Assembly: GCF_017745275.1 (NCBI RefSeq)
Contig: NZ_JAGHZS010000003.1
Coordinates: forward strand, 1 to 64,000
Length of the DNA stretch: 64,000 nt
Direction of reading: 5' to 3'
From: Chitinophaga sp.
Lineage (GTDB): Bacteria; Bacteroidota; Bacteroidia; Chitinophagales; Chitinophagaceae
This document shows, piece by piece, positions 55,957 to 64,000 of this stretch (the stretch's first letter is position 1; each line of letters starts with the position of its first letter). The notes under the pieces were generated by a model that had not been told where the DNA came from, searched no databases, and saw only the letters and a program-made list of their open reading frames with translations. The translations under genes and the position numbers were made by a program.

Positions 55957-57543
55957 TTATTTTCTCGCGAGCAGCAGCATATGTGATACAGGAAAAGGAA
56001 TGGGCAAGGGTACATCATTATTGCACGGGCGCATCAGTTGTACCTTTCCTTCCAACCTGTTTTTTACGATCCACTCATTTCTCCAGGTGTTCGATAAATG
56101 ATCTAGTCTAAGTCCGGCTTCTTCCAGCGCGGATTTCCAGTCGCTATAATTCCAGAAGCAAAATGTTTCATGCATTTCACTCAGCCAGTTATCGTGATAA
56201 TCCTTTTTGAACAGGAATTCGCAGGCATTTTGCATGGATAGCTGTGCGTAGGTTTTGCCGGCAATAGTTACCCATTCATACGGCAGTTGGAAACCTTCGT
56301 GGTGGCGGAAATCTTTGGCGAATTGCCTGAATAACGCCATGGTAGACAGCTTTCCGAGCCAGGTGGCCAGCTCATGGGTGGTGGCATTTTCCGGCATCGG
56401 GAGATTATTTTCCCCATCAGTGTCGTTGAGCCACAATAAAATGATTTCATCTTTATTTTCTGGTCCTACTACATCTCTGTTAATCCACACGCCGCCGGGT
56501 ACCAGTTCATTATATCGGTTACGGATAAACGCCAGCAAGTCTTCCCTGCTGCCGTAAGATTCAATTTCATGTGTGAGTGATGATGTATGAATGGTATTCA
56601 TACTGCCTGCTTCAAATACCAGGCTGGTAACGGCATTTTTCTGCGAAAAGAAAACAGACGGGTTGGCAAATTCTCCGTTATGTTTTCTTTGCAGGCAGAT
56701 ATCGTATAAATGCCGGGATACTTCGATGCCGAAGAAATCGCATTCATGGAGGCGATCATCTTCACTGGCTATTTTGATCCAGGAACCGGCAGCACAGCCG
56801 ATGTCGCCAATTTCCCCGGGTTGGATATATGGTGCGGTTTCGCGGTATTTCTGTGCGGCGATATCGTCCATTTGCTTTACGTATACAGCGTAGTCGCGGG
56901 TAGCGGTGAGGTCGCCATCAGCGCCAATGATGGGATCTTTCAGGATCTGCTGCACCTTCTCTCCTACTCCATACAGCGACCAGATTTTAAACGAGGCCGG
57001 GTGCATTTGATCCAGGATGGTTTTGTCTTTTCGCCAGTCGTTGGATTGTGCCACCAGTTTCACGATATCCCAGGGCATGGGTTGTGTAAGCTGTTGACTG
57101 ACGGGATCCCACTCTGCCGGTAATACGGTGTATCCTTTGCGGAGATACATTTCTTTCACGGCAGTAGAGCAGATCACCAGGGTGTTTTCGGGCTTGAGTG
57201 AATGTATGCCTTCACTGGAATGTCGTATGGTTTTAATGGTATAATCGGTGAAGTCGTTGATCACGCCCACATCATCGATGCCGTATACAAACGCGGGTAC
57301 GTCCAGGGAGTTGGAAAATTCCTGGATAGCCATGGCGCGGAGGTAGAATGGCACCGGGTTTCGCTTGGTACCCAGGTGGTTGGCAGAGGTAACAGCGAAG
57401 ATAATTCCGTCTATTTCCTGTGTGGGTAACGGGTTACCATATACGTCAATTTCGCCTGTAAGTTTGCATTTGATCAGGCGGTTAAGATATTTGAACTGGA
57501 AATCAGTTAGCAGGTGATGGCGGCCGGGTATGAGTAAATACAT
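55957..57543 (-). CDS. NadM-like nucleotidylyltransferase domain fused to SAM methyltransferase
   Basis: From the ATG at 57543 it has 528 residues; a start at 57702 would add 53 unrelated residues. The N-terminal half resembles archaeal/NadM-type NMN adenylyltransferases. PGRHHLLTDFQ (residues 6-16) sits where GRFQPxHxGH normally is. IIFAVTSANHLGTKRNPVPF (residues 47-66) corresponds to the GSAQ...NPFT strand-loop that precedes an Arg (Arg69 here). The C-terminal half has methyltransferase motif I (GDIGCAAGSWIK, near residue 243) and later strands. It is downstream of Nampt and NadM-Nudix. The HxGH-type active-site motif is changed, so activity is uncertain. No characterised fusion of this kind is known to me. 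Confidence 0.6.
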   Translation of the reverse strand: MYLLIPGRHHLLTDFQFKYLNRLIKCKLTGEIDVYGNPLPTQEIDGIIFAVTSANHLGTKRNPVPFYLRAMAIQEFSNSLDVPAFVYGIDDVGVINDFTDYTIKTIRHSSEGIHSLKPENTLVICSTAVKEMYLRKGYTVLPAEWDPVSQQLTQPMPWDIVKLVAQSNDWRKDKTILDQMHPASFKIWSLYGVGEKVQQILKDPIIGADGDLTATRDYAVYVKQMDDIAAQKYRETAPYIQPGEIGDIGCAAGSWIKIASEDDRLHECDFFGIEVSRHLYDICLQRKHNGEFANPSVFFSQKNAVTSLVFEAGSMNTIHTSSLTHEIESYGSREDLLAFIRNRYNELVPGGVWINRDVVGPENKDEIILLWLNDTDGENNLPMPENATTHELATWLGKLSTMALFRQFAKDFRHHEGFQLPYEWVTIAGKTYAQLSMQNACEFLFKKDYHDNWLSEMHETFCFWNYSDWKSALEEAGLRLDHLSNTWRNEWIVKNRLEGKVQLMRPCNNDVPLPIPFPVSHMLLLARK

Positions 57544-57596
57544 GCTATGAAGATAATGAATGCCATGAATTGTTGCAGCGGTGAAGGCGTTAAAGA

Positions 57597-57635
57597 AAAG
57601 AGAAATAAAACAGCCGTTTCTGTGTGAAACGGCTG
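57597..57635 (-). terminator. Terminator after the Nampt gene
   Basis: CAGCCGTTTC and GAAACGGCTG form a perfect 10-bp stem with a 5-nt loop. On the minus strand TTTTATTTCTCTTTTC follows. The fusion gene downstream starts 54 bp later, so it is read by read-through or has its own promoter. Confidence 0.85.
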
Positions 57636-57673
57636 CTGTTGAGGAAAACGTGGTGGAAGAAATAAGGATATTT

Positions 57674-59083
57674 TTATAAAGCGGCGGTGTGGCGTACTTC
57701 ATCGAAAGTATACTGCCTGACTACTTCGCCGTTTTCGAATACGGTTTGTAACAGGTCATCGCCTGCTTCGGAGGTGGCTACGGTTTTGAAGGTGTTGTTA
57801 TCGCGTACCAGTTTTAATTTACCGGCTTTTGATTTTTTGAAAGAAGTGCGGAGGTTACCGCTGGCATCCAGTTCTACAGGCATTTTTTGCACGTTCACCG
57901 GTTCGCCATTTACCACCGCATAGGCGCATTTAAGTGCAAATTCTTGTGTGTCGCGGTTAACGCGTTGGAGTAAGGCGCCGCCCATACCCAGCACCAGGTT
58001 TTCGGCACTGATGCCGGCCTGTTTGAGGGCTTCGAAGATACCAGGGATAGAGGAATAGCTGATGCCGTCGCCTTGTATCACTCTTACCTGTGGTGGTAAT
58101 ACTTTGAAGCCTTTTTCATTGGTGGTGAAACCAAATTTATTCATCAGGATATCAAAGATCTTCAGCAGGGTTTGTACCGGATCGCCGCTGTCGGGGCGGA
58201 TAACAAGGGTACCATCTCTTTTTAATATCTGTTCTTTTAACTCAGTTCCCCAATATTCTTCACAGGCCCGGAAAATGTTGTAGGAGTCGGATACACAGGC
58301 GATGGTACCGGTAGGATAGGTATCCAGTATGTGTTTGAATATTTCCAGTTCGCCAGCTTCGCCTAAGAGGGTTACTACAGAGTGTTCAGTAGCGGGGATA
58401 GACAGTCCGGGTGCGGTAGTTGCCTGGTAGTATCTTTTAGCAAATACAGATCCGGGAATGGTGTCACTTCCTGCGAAGCTTACCAGGTGAGCGCTGCCGC
58501 CTATGCCGGCGCTTTCTACGGAGCTGGCGCCGCGGAAACCGAAGTCGTTGAGGACAAAGTCGATGCCTGCGAAAGCGTCGCCGCTGGCGGTTTCTTCGTA
58601 ATATTTCTTTACTATTTTTTTAATTTCCCTGGATACAGAGGCTACGGTGCAAGGGTACCAAACCTGCATGAGCAGGGTTTCGAGGAAGTTGGTAAGCCAG
58701 AAGCATTCAGGGTCGGTGTTTTCGATGGTCATCAGTACATTTCGTACAGGCACTACCGTACCTTCGGGTACTGCTTTAATGCGGATGGGGAGTTTGCCAC
58801 CGTGTTTATCGATGATGTATTCGAAGCGGCTGCGGTCGAATACATCTGTGCGGCCAAAAACCTCTGTGAGCAGGACTTCGGCTTCGTCCAGTTTTTCTTT
58901 GGTGAATACTTCGCCGGCTAAATATTGTTTCAGAAAGTATTGCAGGCCATAGAAAACGGTTTCGTCAAATTTGCCGCCCCGGCTTTCAAGGTAAGAGTAG
59001 ATGTATTGGGTGCCGGGGACATATAGTTTATGGTGAGAGTATTTGTAAGCGTCGGCGAGGAGGAGGAGGTTTTCGGTTGTCAT
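57674..59083 (-). CDS. nadV: Nicotinamide phosphoribosyltransferase
   Basis: Converts nicotinamide and PRPP to NMN, the entry to the two-step NAD salvage route. The 469-residue protein shows DAYKYSHHKLYVPGTQYIYS, YLESRGGKFDETVFYGLQYF, DFGFRGASSVESAGIGGSAH, IPATEHSVVT, VSDSYNIFRACEEYWG and TLVIRPDSGDP. These are the landmarks of Nampt/NadV. It is 11 bp downstream of the bifunctional NadM-Nudix gene on the same strand, so both steps from nicotinamide to NAD are encoded together. Confidence 0.95.
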   Translation of the reverse strand: MTTENLLLLADAYKYSHHKLYVPGTQYIYSYLESRGGKFDETVFYGLQYFLKQYLAGEVFTKEKLDEAEVLLTEVFGRTDVFDRSRFEYIIDKHGGKLPIRIKAVPEGTVVPVRNVLMTIENTDPECFWLTNFLETLLMQVWYPCTVASVSREIKKIVKKYYEETASGDAFAGIDFVLNDFGFRGASSVESAGIGGSAHLVSFAGSDTIPGSVFAKRYYQATTAPGLSIPATEHSVVTLLGEAGELEIFKHILDTYPTGTIACVSDSYNIFRACEEYWGTELKEQILKRDGTLVIRPDSGDPVQTLLKIFDILMNKFGFTTNEKGFKVLPPQVRVIQGDGISYSSIPGIFEALKQAGISAENLVLGMGGALLQRVNRDTQEFALKCAYAVVNGEPVNVQKMPVELDASGNLRTSFKKSKAGKLKLVRDNNTFKTVATSEAGDDLLQTVFENGEVVRQYTFDEVRHTAAL

Positions 59084-59094
59084 AACTTAATATT

Positions 59095-60027
59095 TTAGTC
59101 TTGGTAAGAATATTTTTCATTCAGTTTGGCGAGTAAAGGGAGATGTGTATCAACAATTTCTCCGCGGGCAATTAAATTCGGTATATCCTTTACCGTTACC
59201 CATTTTACTTCGGCCAGATCATCGCCGGCAGCGGGTGTACCGGCTACCAGGTTAGTACTGAACAGGGTGGTAATAATTTTGTTCACTTCGGAGCGATAGC
59301 GCCAGTCGTCTACCCGCATGGAGGCGACGTATTCCATAGCGCCTATTGACAGTGGGCCACATTCTTCCTGTAACTCTCTGGCAGCAGCCATCTCGAAATC
59401 ATCGTCTGTTGGGTCGGAAAAACCGCCAGGCAATCTCCATGCGTTTTCGTTAGGCTTACGACCTAACAACAATTCCTGTTTATTGTTACGGAACAGCGCA
59501 ATATCTACAGTAGCATATACGGATGGAAACAGGTTATAGGTGTTGTATATGATACCGGCGCGAAACTCTTCTGTGTCAAATACCTTGTCGGATAAGGCTT
59601 CCCGCATGGCGGTAGCGTTGTAGTCTTTTACCGGGGGCAGTGCTTCGGTGGTGTATTTACCGGTGTAGGTGTCCATGAAGCTATCGCGGCTGCCGTACAA
59701 CAAAAAGGTTTCGTGTGGGAAGTTGTTGTGTAGCAGTTCATCCAGTTTCTGAGACCATACGGCGTCGCTTTTCTGATCGCTCAGTGGTAATACAATGATT
59801 TCAGGAAACTGTTGTTTGATCATGCGCTCGCGGGTGTAATAATCGAGCGGGTTTTTGCGGCTACCTCTTACGGGGCTCACGCCAAGTATGATCAGTACGC
59901 GGTTATGCTTTTGTTTCACCTGTCTAATGAGGGTCATATGACCTTCATGTAGTGAAGGTGTTTGGAAGCGAGCGATAATAACTCCTGTGGGCTTTGTGTT
60001 TTGCATATCCGAGCTATTTTGTGTCAT
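59095..60027 (-). CDS. nadM: Bifunctional NMN adenylyltransferase / Nudix hydrolase
   Basis: The 310-residue protein joins an N-terminal NMN adenylyltransferase (VIIARFQTPSLHEGHMTLIR with the HxGH motif, then LGVSPVRGSRKNPLDYYTRE) to a C-terminal Nudix domain. The Nudix box is intact (GGFSDPTDDDFEMAAARELQ then EECG), so it is probably an ADP-ribose pyrophosphatase. This pairing is known from slr0787-type proteins. The ATG at 60027 gives MTQNSSDMQNTKP; an ATG at 60006 is an alternative. A perfect palindrome lies 47 bp upstream. Confidence 0.93.
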   Translation of the reverse strand: MTQNSSDMQNTKPTGVIIARFQTPSLHEGHMTLIRQVKQKHNRVLIILGVSPVRGSRKNPLDYYTRERMIKQQFPEIIVLPLSDQKSDAVWSQKLDELLHNNFPHETFLLYGSRDSFMDTYTGKYTTEALPPVKDYNATAMREALSDKVFDTEEFRAGIIYNTYNLFPSVYATVDIALFRNNKQELLLGRKPNENAWRLPGGFSDPTDDDFEMAAARELQEECGPLSIGAMEYVASMRVDDWRYRSEVNKIITTLFSTNLVAGTPAAGDDLAEVKWVTVKDIPNLIARGEIVDTHLPLLAKLNEKYSYQD

Positions 60028-60073
60028 TGTTACACAAATGTATGGAGGTAAATTGAAATGGCAAAATATTTAT

Positions 60074-60086
60074 TGTAAAATTTACA
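60074..60086. promoter_or_regulatory. Perfect palindrome, candidate NrtR operator
   Basis: TGTAAAATTTACA is a 6-1-6 palindrome located 47 bp upstream of the nadM start, inside the 363-bp gap after the NrtR-type gene. A position between the regulator and its likely target promoter suits an operator. The rest of the gap is AT-rich; a 64-codon plus frame at 60097-60291 has no support. Confidence 0.5.
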
Positions 60087-60339
60087 CAAAATATTAATGC
60101 CTCTTATTTTGGATAAAGGTAGACTCGCTCCAGCCGCATTCTTCACATACTTTTTCACGGAATTTTATACCACTGCTATTAAAGCCTTCAAAGAGGCTGC
60201 GAAGGGAATTAGTTTGTTTTCTTGCATGACAAAAAAATTACGGTTTAACAAAGATGGTTGGCTACAAAGGAAGGCATATATTTTATTTTAATTGACCTTA
60301 TATATCAAGTCATTTTTAGAAATGAGGGAATAGACATCA

Positions 60340-60366
60340 CAAAAAAAGAGGCCATCACGGCCTCTT
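60340..60366 (-). terminator. Terminator of the NrtR-type gene
   Basis: GAGGCC and GGCCTC (extended by two A-T pairs) with a 5-nt loop. On the minus strand a TTTTTTT run follows. It lies 24 bp after the regulator stop and separates it from the NAD genes. Confidence 0.9.
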
Positions 60367-60390
60367 CTGAAATATCGTTTATACAAAAAA

Positions 60391-61077
60391 TTATATCTCA
60401 AACGCCATTCCTTCTTTCTTCAACTTAAAATACCGCTCCTCATCAAAGCTGAACAAATTCGCGGGTCTCCCCTGCGATACCTGTTTCTGCTTTTCATTAT
60501 GCGCTATCAATATTCCGAGGTGATTAATTTTCTTTTGAAAATTCCGTCGGTCTATAGGCCGGTCCAGCAAGGTTTCGTAGAGCTTTTCCAGGTCTGCGAT
60601 GGGAAATTTCTTGGCGAGCAGTTCAAAGCCTATAGGTTCGTAACGGATTTTATTACGCAGGCGTTGTACCGCTACATCAATAATGGCGGCATGATCAAAG
60701 GCCAGTGTGGGAAGGTCTTTGATGTTGAACCATTTGGCGTCTTCGGCGTCCGAGCTGGCTGCTAACTGGAAGTTGGTAGGGTTTACCAGGCCAAAATAGG
60801 CGACGGAAACGATTCTGCCTCGGGGGTCGCGACCGGGTAAGCCGAAAGTATATAGCTGTTCCAGGTAGTTGATGTTTACTCCGGCTTCGGTGAGCAGTTC
60901 CCGGGTAACGGCTTCTTCGAGGGATTCTTCATCCAGCACAAAGCCGCCGGGTAGCGCCCAGCTGTGCAGGAAAGGTTGTATGGTACGCTTAATGAGCAGC
61001 ACCACAATGCCTTCTTTGGGAATATATCCAAATACCACCGCGTCTACGGTGAGTTTGATGTTTTGTTTAATCGGCAA
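60391..61077 (-). CDS. nrtR: NrtR-type Nudix-related transcriptional regulator
   Basis: A 228-residue protein with an N-terminal Nudix-like domain and a C-terminal winged HTH (about residues 150-225). The Nudix box is GGFVLDEESLEEAVTRELLT then EAG: the REUxEE core reads RELLTE, with the first of the two catalytic Glu replaced by Thr. A hydrolase-dead Nudix fold plus HTH is the hallmark of NrtR repressors, which bind ADP-ribose and control NAD genes. It lies next to nadM and nadV. It follows a lipoprotein gene by 15 bp. Confidence 0.85.
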   Translation of the reverse strand: MPIKQNIKLTVDAVVFGYIPKEGIVVLLIKRTIQPFLHSWALPGGFVLDEESLEEAVTRELLTEAGVNINYLEQLYTFGLPGRDPRGRIVSVAYFGLVNPTNFQLAASSDAEDAKWFNIKDLPTLAFDHAAIIDVAVQRLRNKIRYEPIGFELLAKKFPIADLEKLYETLLDRPIDRRNFQKKINHLGILIAHNEKQKQVSQGRPANLFSFDEERYFKLKKEGMAFEI

Positions 61078-61092
61078 GATTATCTGGTTATT

Positions 61093-61497
61093 TTACTTAA
61101 TGTAATGATCTAACTGTGTAGAGTCCTTGTGTAAATTTACGAACAAAGGATTTTTCTGCGGATCAAAAACGATAATAGTGCTTTGTTCCCATATATCCTG
61201 CGGGGTGGGCAGTTCTATGATCACTTCCTGGCCATTGGCGCGGTGGAACAGGAGGCTGTCTTTCCCGGCCATATGTCTTTTAAAGTCGTGGCGATCCAGG
61301 TAATCGGTGAGTTGTTGCCTCAGTTGCAGTACTGAGTCATTTAACGGGCTGGACGCGGGTTTGAATTCGCGGTATACATAGGATTTCTCGCTGATCACAT
61401 CATAGGCGGATTTATCGGAGGTTTGTCCGTCATTACGGGTAGGGTTACACGCAAATAATCCGATGGCGATGGTGAGGAGTGATAATATTTTATTCAT
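61093..61497 (-). CDS. Lipoprotein of unknown function
   Basis: A 134-residue lipoprotein (ILSLLTIAIGLFAC, lipobox LFAC, Cys17). The mature part contains SVLQLRQQLTDYLDRHDFKR and a C-terminal EVIIELPTPQDIWEQSTIIV; no domain is recognised. It is 12 bp downstream of the NTF2-like gene and 15 bp upstream of the NrtR-type regulator, so the three are probably one transcript. Whether it relates to NAD metabolism is unknown. Confidence 0.65.
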   Translation of the reverse strand: MNKILSLLTIAIGLFACNPTRNDGQTSDKSAYDVISEKSYVYREFKPASSPLNDSVLQLRQQLTDYLDRHDFKRHMAGKDSLLFHRANGQEVIIELPTPQDIWEQSTIIVFDPQKNPLFVNLHKDSTQLDHYIK

Positions 61498-61509
61498 GCG
61501 TTCAAAACT

Positions 61510-61905
61510 TTAATGTTCGTAGCAATCATAGTTGCGTTGGCGATAAATTTTGCCATCGCGGAATTCTATGATGGTGCAAATAAATGCTTTCATGATCTGG
61601 CCGCGGCGAAATTGTCCGGCGTCTACGCCTATTTCCCCGGTCCATTTGGCTTCTACCACAAGAGTATTGCCGGATTCCACAACTTTCAGCACGCTGAAGT
61701 GTTGGGATTTTAGAATGATTTTATTGGTGGCCATGCTTTCCAGCATGATCTCAAAATTGCGTTGTTTGATTTCATTCGAGAGCTGATTTGGATATTCAGT
61801 CTGAATGATATTCGGATGAAAAACCCTGGCAAACTCAACGGGGTCTGTGGAGAAACTCTCCAACAGTTGGAAATACCGGTATATAAGCGCCAGTTTCTCT
61901 TCCAT
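61510..61905 (-). CDS. NTF2/SnoaL-like protein
   Basis: A 131-residue protein that reads as a cone-shaped alpha+beta NTF2-like fold. An N-terminal helix (LALIYRYFQLLESFSTDPVE) leads to the HP motif (FARVFHPNI), and strands KSQHFSVLKVVESGNTLVVE, AKWTGEIG and KAFICTIIEFRDGKI follow. Family members include SnoaL-type cyclases and many proteins of unknown role. It appears to head the three-gene transcript ending in the NrtR-type gene. Confidence 0.75.
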   Translation of the reverse strand: MEEKLALIYRYFQLLESFSTDPVEFARVFHPNIIQTEYPNQLSNEIKQRNFEIMLESMATNKIILKSQHFSVLKVVESGNTLVVEAKWTGEIGVDAGQFRRGQIMKAFICTIIEFRDGKIYRQRNYDCYEH

Positions 61906-62001
61906 TTAAAGGGATAAATTGAAATTTTTTGAATGACGTAATTATGCGAAAATATACATTTCGCACCTATATGTAACTTTCAAATTTTGAGTGGATCGGA
62001 A

Positions 62002-63285
62002 TCAGGGGATACTGCTGAATGCAAGCTTATCTTTATCGTTTGTTTTATCGATGATATTGTACACCAGTTTCAGCACGTTCAGGGTGCCTTCATAATTGAT
62101 TTTGCTATCACTGGAAGCGGTGCTGGTAGAGAAATAAAGAACGGGTATATTTTTCTGATAGAAAGATGCATGATCAGAGTTGTTGATGCCGGTAGAATCA
62201 TATACCAGTGGTAGATCTTTGCTGGCAGCTTGCTGCAAAATAGCTGCCCATCCGGGAGAGGTACCTGCCCCACCAATCTGCAGGGGTGTGCCGGGATTGA
62301 GTTGCCCAATACCGTCCATATTAATCATGTAGTTCACCTGGGAAAGGTTAACTGTACTATGGGAAGCAAAATATTTAGAGCCAAATAATCCCTGTTCTTT
62401 ACCGGAGAAAGCAACAATTACATAATTATTGTTATGAAGACGGGAGCCATTCAATATGCGGGCTATTTCCAACAGGGCGGCGGTGCCGCTGGCGTTATCT
62501 TCCGCCTGGGCTGTGGTTTCCCAACCTGGATAATCGTAGTGTGCACCGATCACGATGGTTCTGGGTGCTTTGTTATTAATATAGCCGATCACGTTGGTGC
62601 CGCTGCGCTTGATGGCTTTGAATGCCACCTGCAGGTTTACCTGGAAGCTGCCGGCATCTTCTGAACTAAGTTTTTTGCTGATATCGTTGCTCACCCAAAC
62701 GGCTGGGATGCCGGTGGCGGCGGGGTGTTGCTCTAACCATTTGGTCACTTCTGCAACAGATTCTTTCCCATTATAAAAGATAACACCGGTGGCACCAGAC
62801 TTTTCGGCAATCTTTGTTTGCTCCAGATACTGTTGCAGCATGGTTTTGTGGCTATCGGTATCTATATCGGTGATATTGATAAACCAGATATTATCGGGTT
62901 CATTCACGCCGGGCATCACCTCTCCTTTCACGGTTTTCTCGGCACTGAAGGGTAGCGGGAGAAATTGTTTGCCTGCAGGAAGTTTATCTTCATTGAGTGT
63001 CATATGGCAGGTGGCAGCTGGTTCCCGGGTTTCTTTTACAGTAAAAGTTTGCAGGAAGCCATCATCTCCCATGGGGGTTAAGCCGATTTGCTGGAGTTGC
63101 GAGGCAATGTAGGTGGCAGCCAGTTGTTCACCGGGAGCTCCCGTACTGCGGCCATTCAGCTTGTCGCTGCTCAGGGAGTTAATGTGCAATTGTAGGTTAC
63201 CTATGGTTTTTCGGTCCTCTCTTTTCTGCGCGTGCACGTATATGGTTACAACCACCAGTGGTAACAGCCAGGTTATCTTTTTCAC
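62002..63285 (-). CDS. M28-family exported metallopeptidase
   Basis: From the GTG at 63285 (427 residues) the protein has a signal peptide (KKITWLLPLVVVTIYVHAQ); an ATG at 63381 would bury it behind 32 residues. A PA-type insert (GVIFYNGKESVAEVTKWLEQ) precedes the peptidase domain with zinc ligands: IVIGAHYDYPG (His-x-Asp), AEDNASGTAALLEIAR (Asp), GKEQGLFGSK (Glu), INMDGIG (Asp) and NNSDHASFYQKNIPV (His). It is a typical Zn aminopeptidase or glutaminyl-cyclase-like member of the family. It stands alone. Confidence 0.88.
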   Translation of the reverse strand: MKKITWLLPLVVVTIYVHAQKREDRKTIGNLQLHINSLSSDKLNGRSTGAPGEQLAATYIASQLQQIGLTPMGDDGFLQTFTVKETREPAATCHMTLNEDKLPAGKQFLPLPFSAEKTVKGEVMPGVNEPDNIWFINITDIDTDSHKTMLQQYLEQTKIAEKSGATGVIFYNGKESVAEVTKWLEQHPAATGIPAVWVSNDISKKLSSEDAGSFQVNLQVAFKAIKRSGTNVIGYINNKAPRTIVIGAHYDYPGWETTAQAEDNASGTAALLEIARILNGSRLHNNNYVIVAFSGKEQGLFGSKYFASHSTVNLSQVNYMINMDGIGQLNPGTPLQIGGAGTSPGWAAILQQAASKDLPLVYDSTGINNSDHASFYQKNIPVLYFSTSTASSDSKINYEGTLNVLKLVYNIIDKTNDKDKLAFSSIP

Positions 63286-63458
63286 AGCAATCTGTTTGGG
63301 TGTTGCGGCAAAATTACGAATTACAGCCGGGTGATAACGCAATTGGCAGAAGTTCTTTTTGACGATTGTATTGTATTTCAACTATTTATAATATAAACCT
63401 TTCGTCTTAAAAGAGTCATTCGCCGGAAACCGTTGACCGTTGGTAATTCCCAAATCGC

Positions 63459-63466
63459 TATTTTTG
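63459..63466 (+). promoter_or_regulatory. -7 promoter box of gcvT
   Basis: TATTTTTG fits TAnnTTTG, with TTGG about 15 bp upstream at 63440. It is 21 bp before the gcvT ATG. Confidence 0.55.
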
Positions 63467-63487
63467 CCCCGTTTTAAAAACAAAGTA

Positions 63488-64000
63488 ATGAAAAACACGC
63501 CGTTTACTGAGAAACACATTGCGCTGGGCGCCAAGATGGCCGCCTTTGCGGGTTACAACATGCCTATTTCCTACACTGGTATTAACGATGAGCACCAGGC
63601 GGTGCGTACAAACGCCGGCGTATTCGACGTAAGCCACATGGGCGAATTTATTTTAAAAGGCGAACATGCGCTGGACCTGATCCAACGCGTGACCAGCAAC
63701 GACGCTTCCAAACTTACTGCCGGAAAAGCGCAGTACAGCTGCCTGCCTAACAAAGAAGGCGGTATTGTAGATGACCTGCTGGTATATTGCATTGAAGAAA
63801 ATAAAGTATATATGCTGGTAGTAAATGCCAGCAACATTGAAAAAGACTGGAACTGGATCAGTCAATTCAACACCAACAACGTGGAAATGCATAACATTTC
63901 CGACAAAACCTGTCTGCTGGCTATCCAGGGACCTAACGCCACCAGTATCCTGCAACCGCTCACAGAAGTAGACCTGGTGAACATGAAGTACTACACCTTC
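63488..64000 (+). CDS. gcvT: Glycine cleavage system T protein (aminomethyltransferase), 5' part
   Basis: The first 171 codons run off the window end. The protein begins [20 protein letters not shown] and has [50 protein letters not shown] and [16 protein letters not shown]. These are GcvT landmarks, including the tetrahydrofolate-site region. It transfers the aminomethyl methylene to tetrahydrofolate. A -7 box lies just upstream. Confidence 0.95.
   Translation, partial: MKNTPFTEKHIALGAKMAAFAGYNMPISYTGINDEHQAVRTNAGVFDVSHMGEFILKGEHALDLIQRVTSNDASKLTAGKAQYSCLPNKEGGIVDDLLVYCIEENKVYMLVVNASNIEKDWNWISQFNTNNVEMHNISDKTCLLAIQGPNATSILQPLTEVDLVNMKYYTF

Noticed and set aside
60097..60291. Plus-strand 64-codon frame in the NrtR-nadM gap
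   Set aside because: Overlaps the region expected to hold regulatory sites, no family resemblance, and mixed low-information composition.

Overview
The window is chromosomal DNA of a Bacteroidota bacterium, most likely a Chitinophagaceae member close to Chitinophaga. The reasons are a SusC/SusD pair with a GH31 glycosidase and a DUF6377-type regulator, -7 boxes of the Bacteroidota form TAnnTTTG without Shine-Dalgarno sequences, lineage families such as DUF4834, and the long purF and infB forms. It is mostly core genome. No phage, transposase, CRISPR array or rRNA was seen; there is one tRNA.

Layout. 1-3215 (minus): membrane-lipid genes cdsA and psd with a DUF2007 protein, a CPBP protease and a small Cys-rich exported protein. 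3401-10048: dusB, a NUMOD4/HNH/HTH protein, a Dna2-like nuclease-helicase, proC and a SixA-type phosphatase. 10303-19481 (minus): purF, a SurA-like PPIase, then rimP-nusA-infB. 19648-24905: small membrane proteins, a HAD hydrolase, a tRNA with anticodon CAT, an acyltransferase, a methyltransferase-like protein and a barrel-protein remnant. 24958-34051 (minus): a polysaccharide utilization locus (regulator, susC, susD, GH31). 34178-36473: NlpE-like lipoprotein, stress-type small proteins and an orphan leader-peptide/terminator. 36471-42637 (minus): a TPP-riboswitch-controlled thiamin operon thiS-thiC-tenI-like-thiD-thiE-thiG-thiH. 42768-45926: lipocalin-like lipoprotein, a fatty acid hydroxylase family protein and dnaN. 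46311-54769 (plus): a PLP aminotransferase, then TetR-TetR-TolC-MFP-RND efflux genes. 54928-64000: a beta-propeller-like exported protein, an NAD salvage locus (NrtR-type regulator, NadM-Nudix, Nampt, and a nucleotidylyltransferase-like/methyltransferase fusion), an M28 peptidase and the start of gcvT.

Two things stand out. First, a set of long intergenic hairpins is built from 7-nt direct repeats (AAGCnnA, TTAGCnn or AATTACn; one with period 9). Most sit 0-5 bp from a stop codon, have near-perfect arms of about 44-59 bp, and in three copies share a 17-nt loop. One supplies the stop codon of the first gene. Second, the NAD salvage locus ends in a protein that appears to fuse a NadM-like nucleotidylyltransferase domain, with an altered active-site motif, to a SAM methyltransferase domain. 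All protein calls were made by reading translations; no database search was run.
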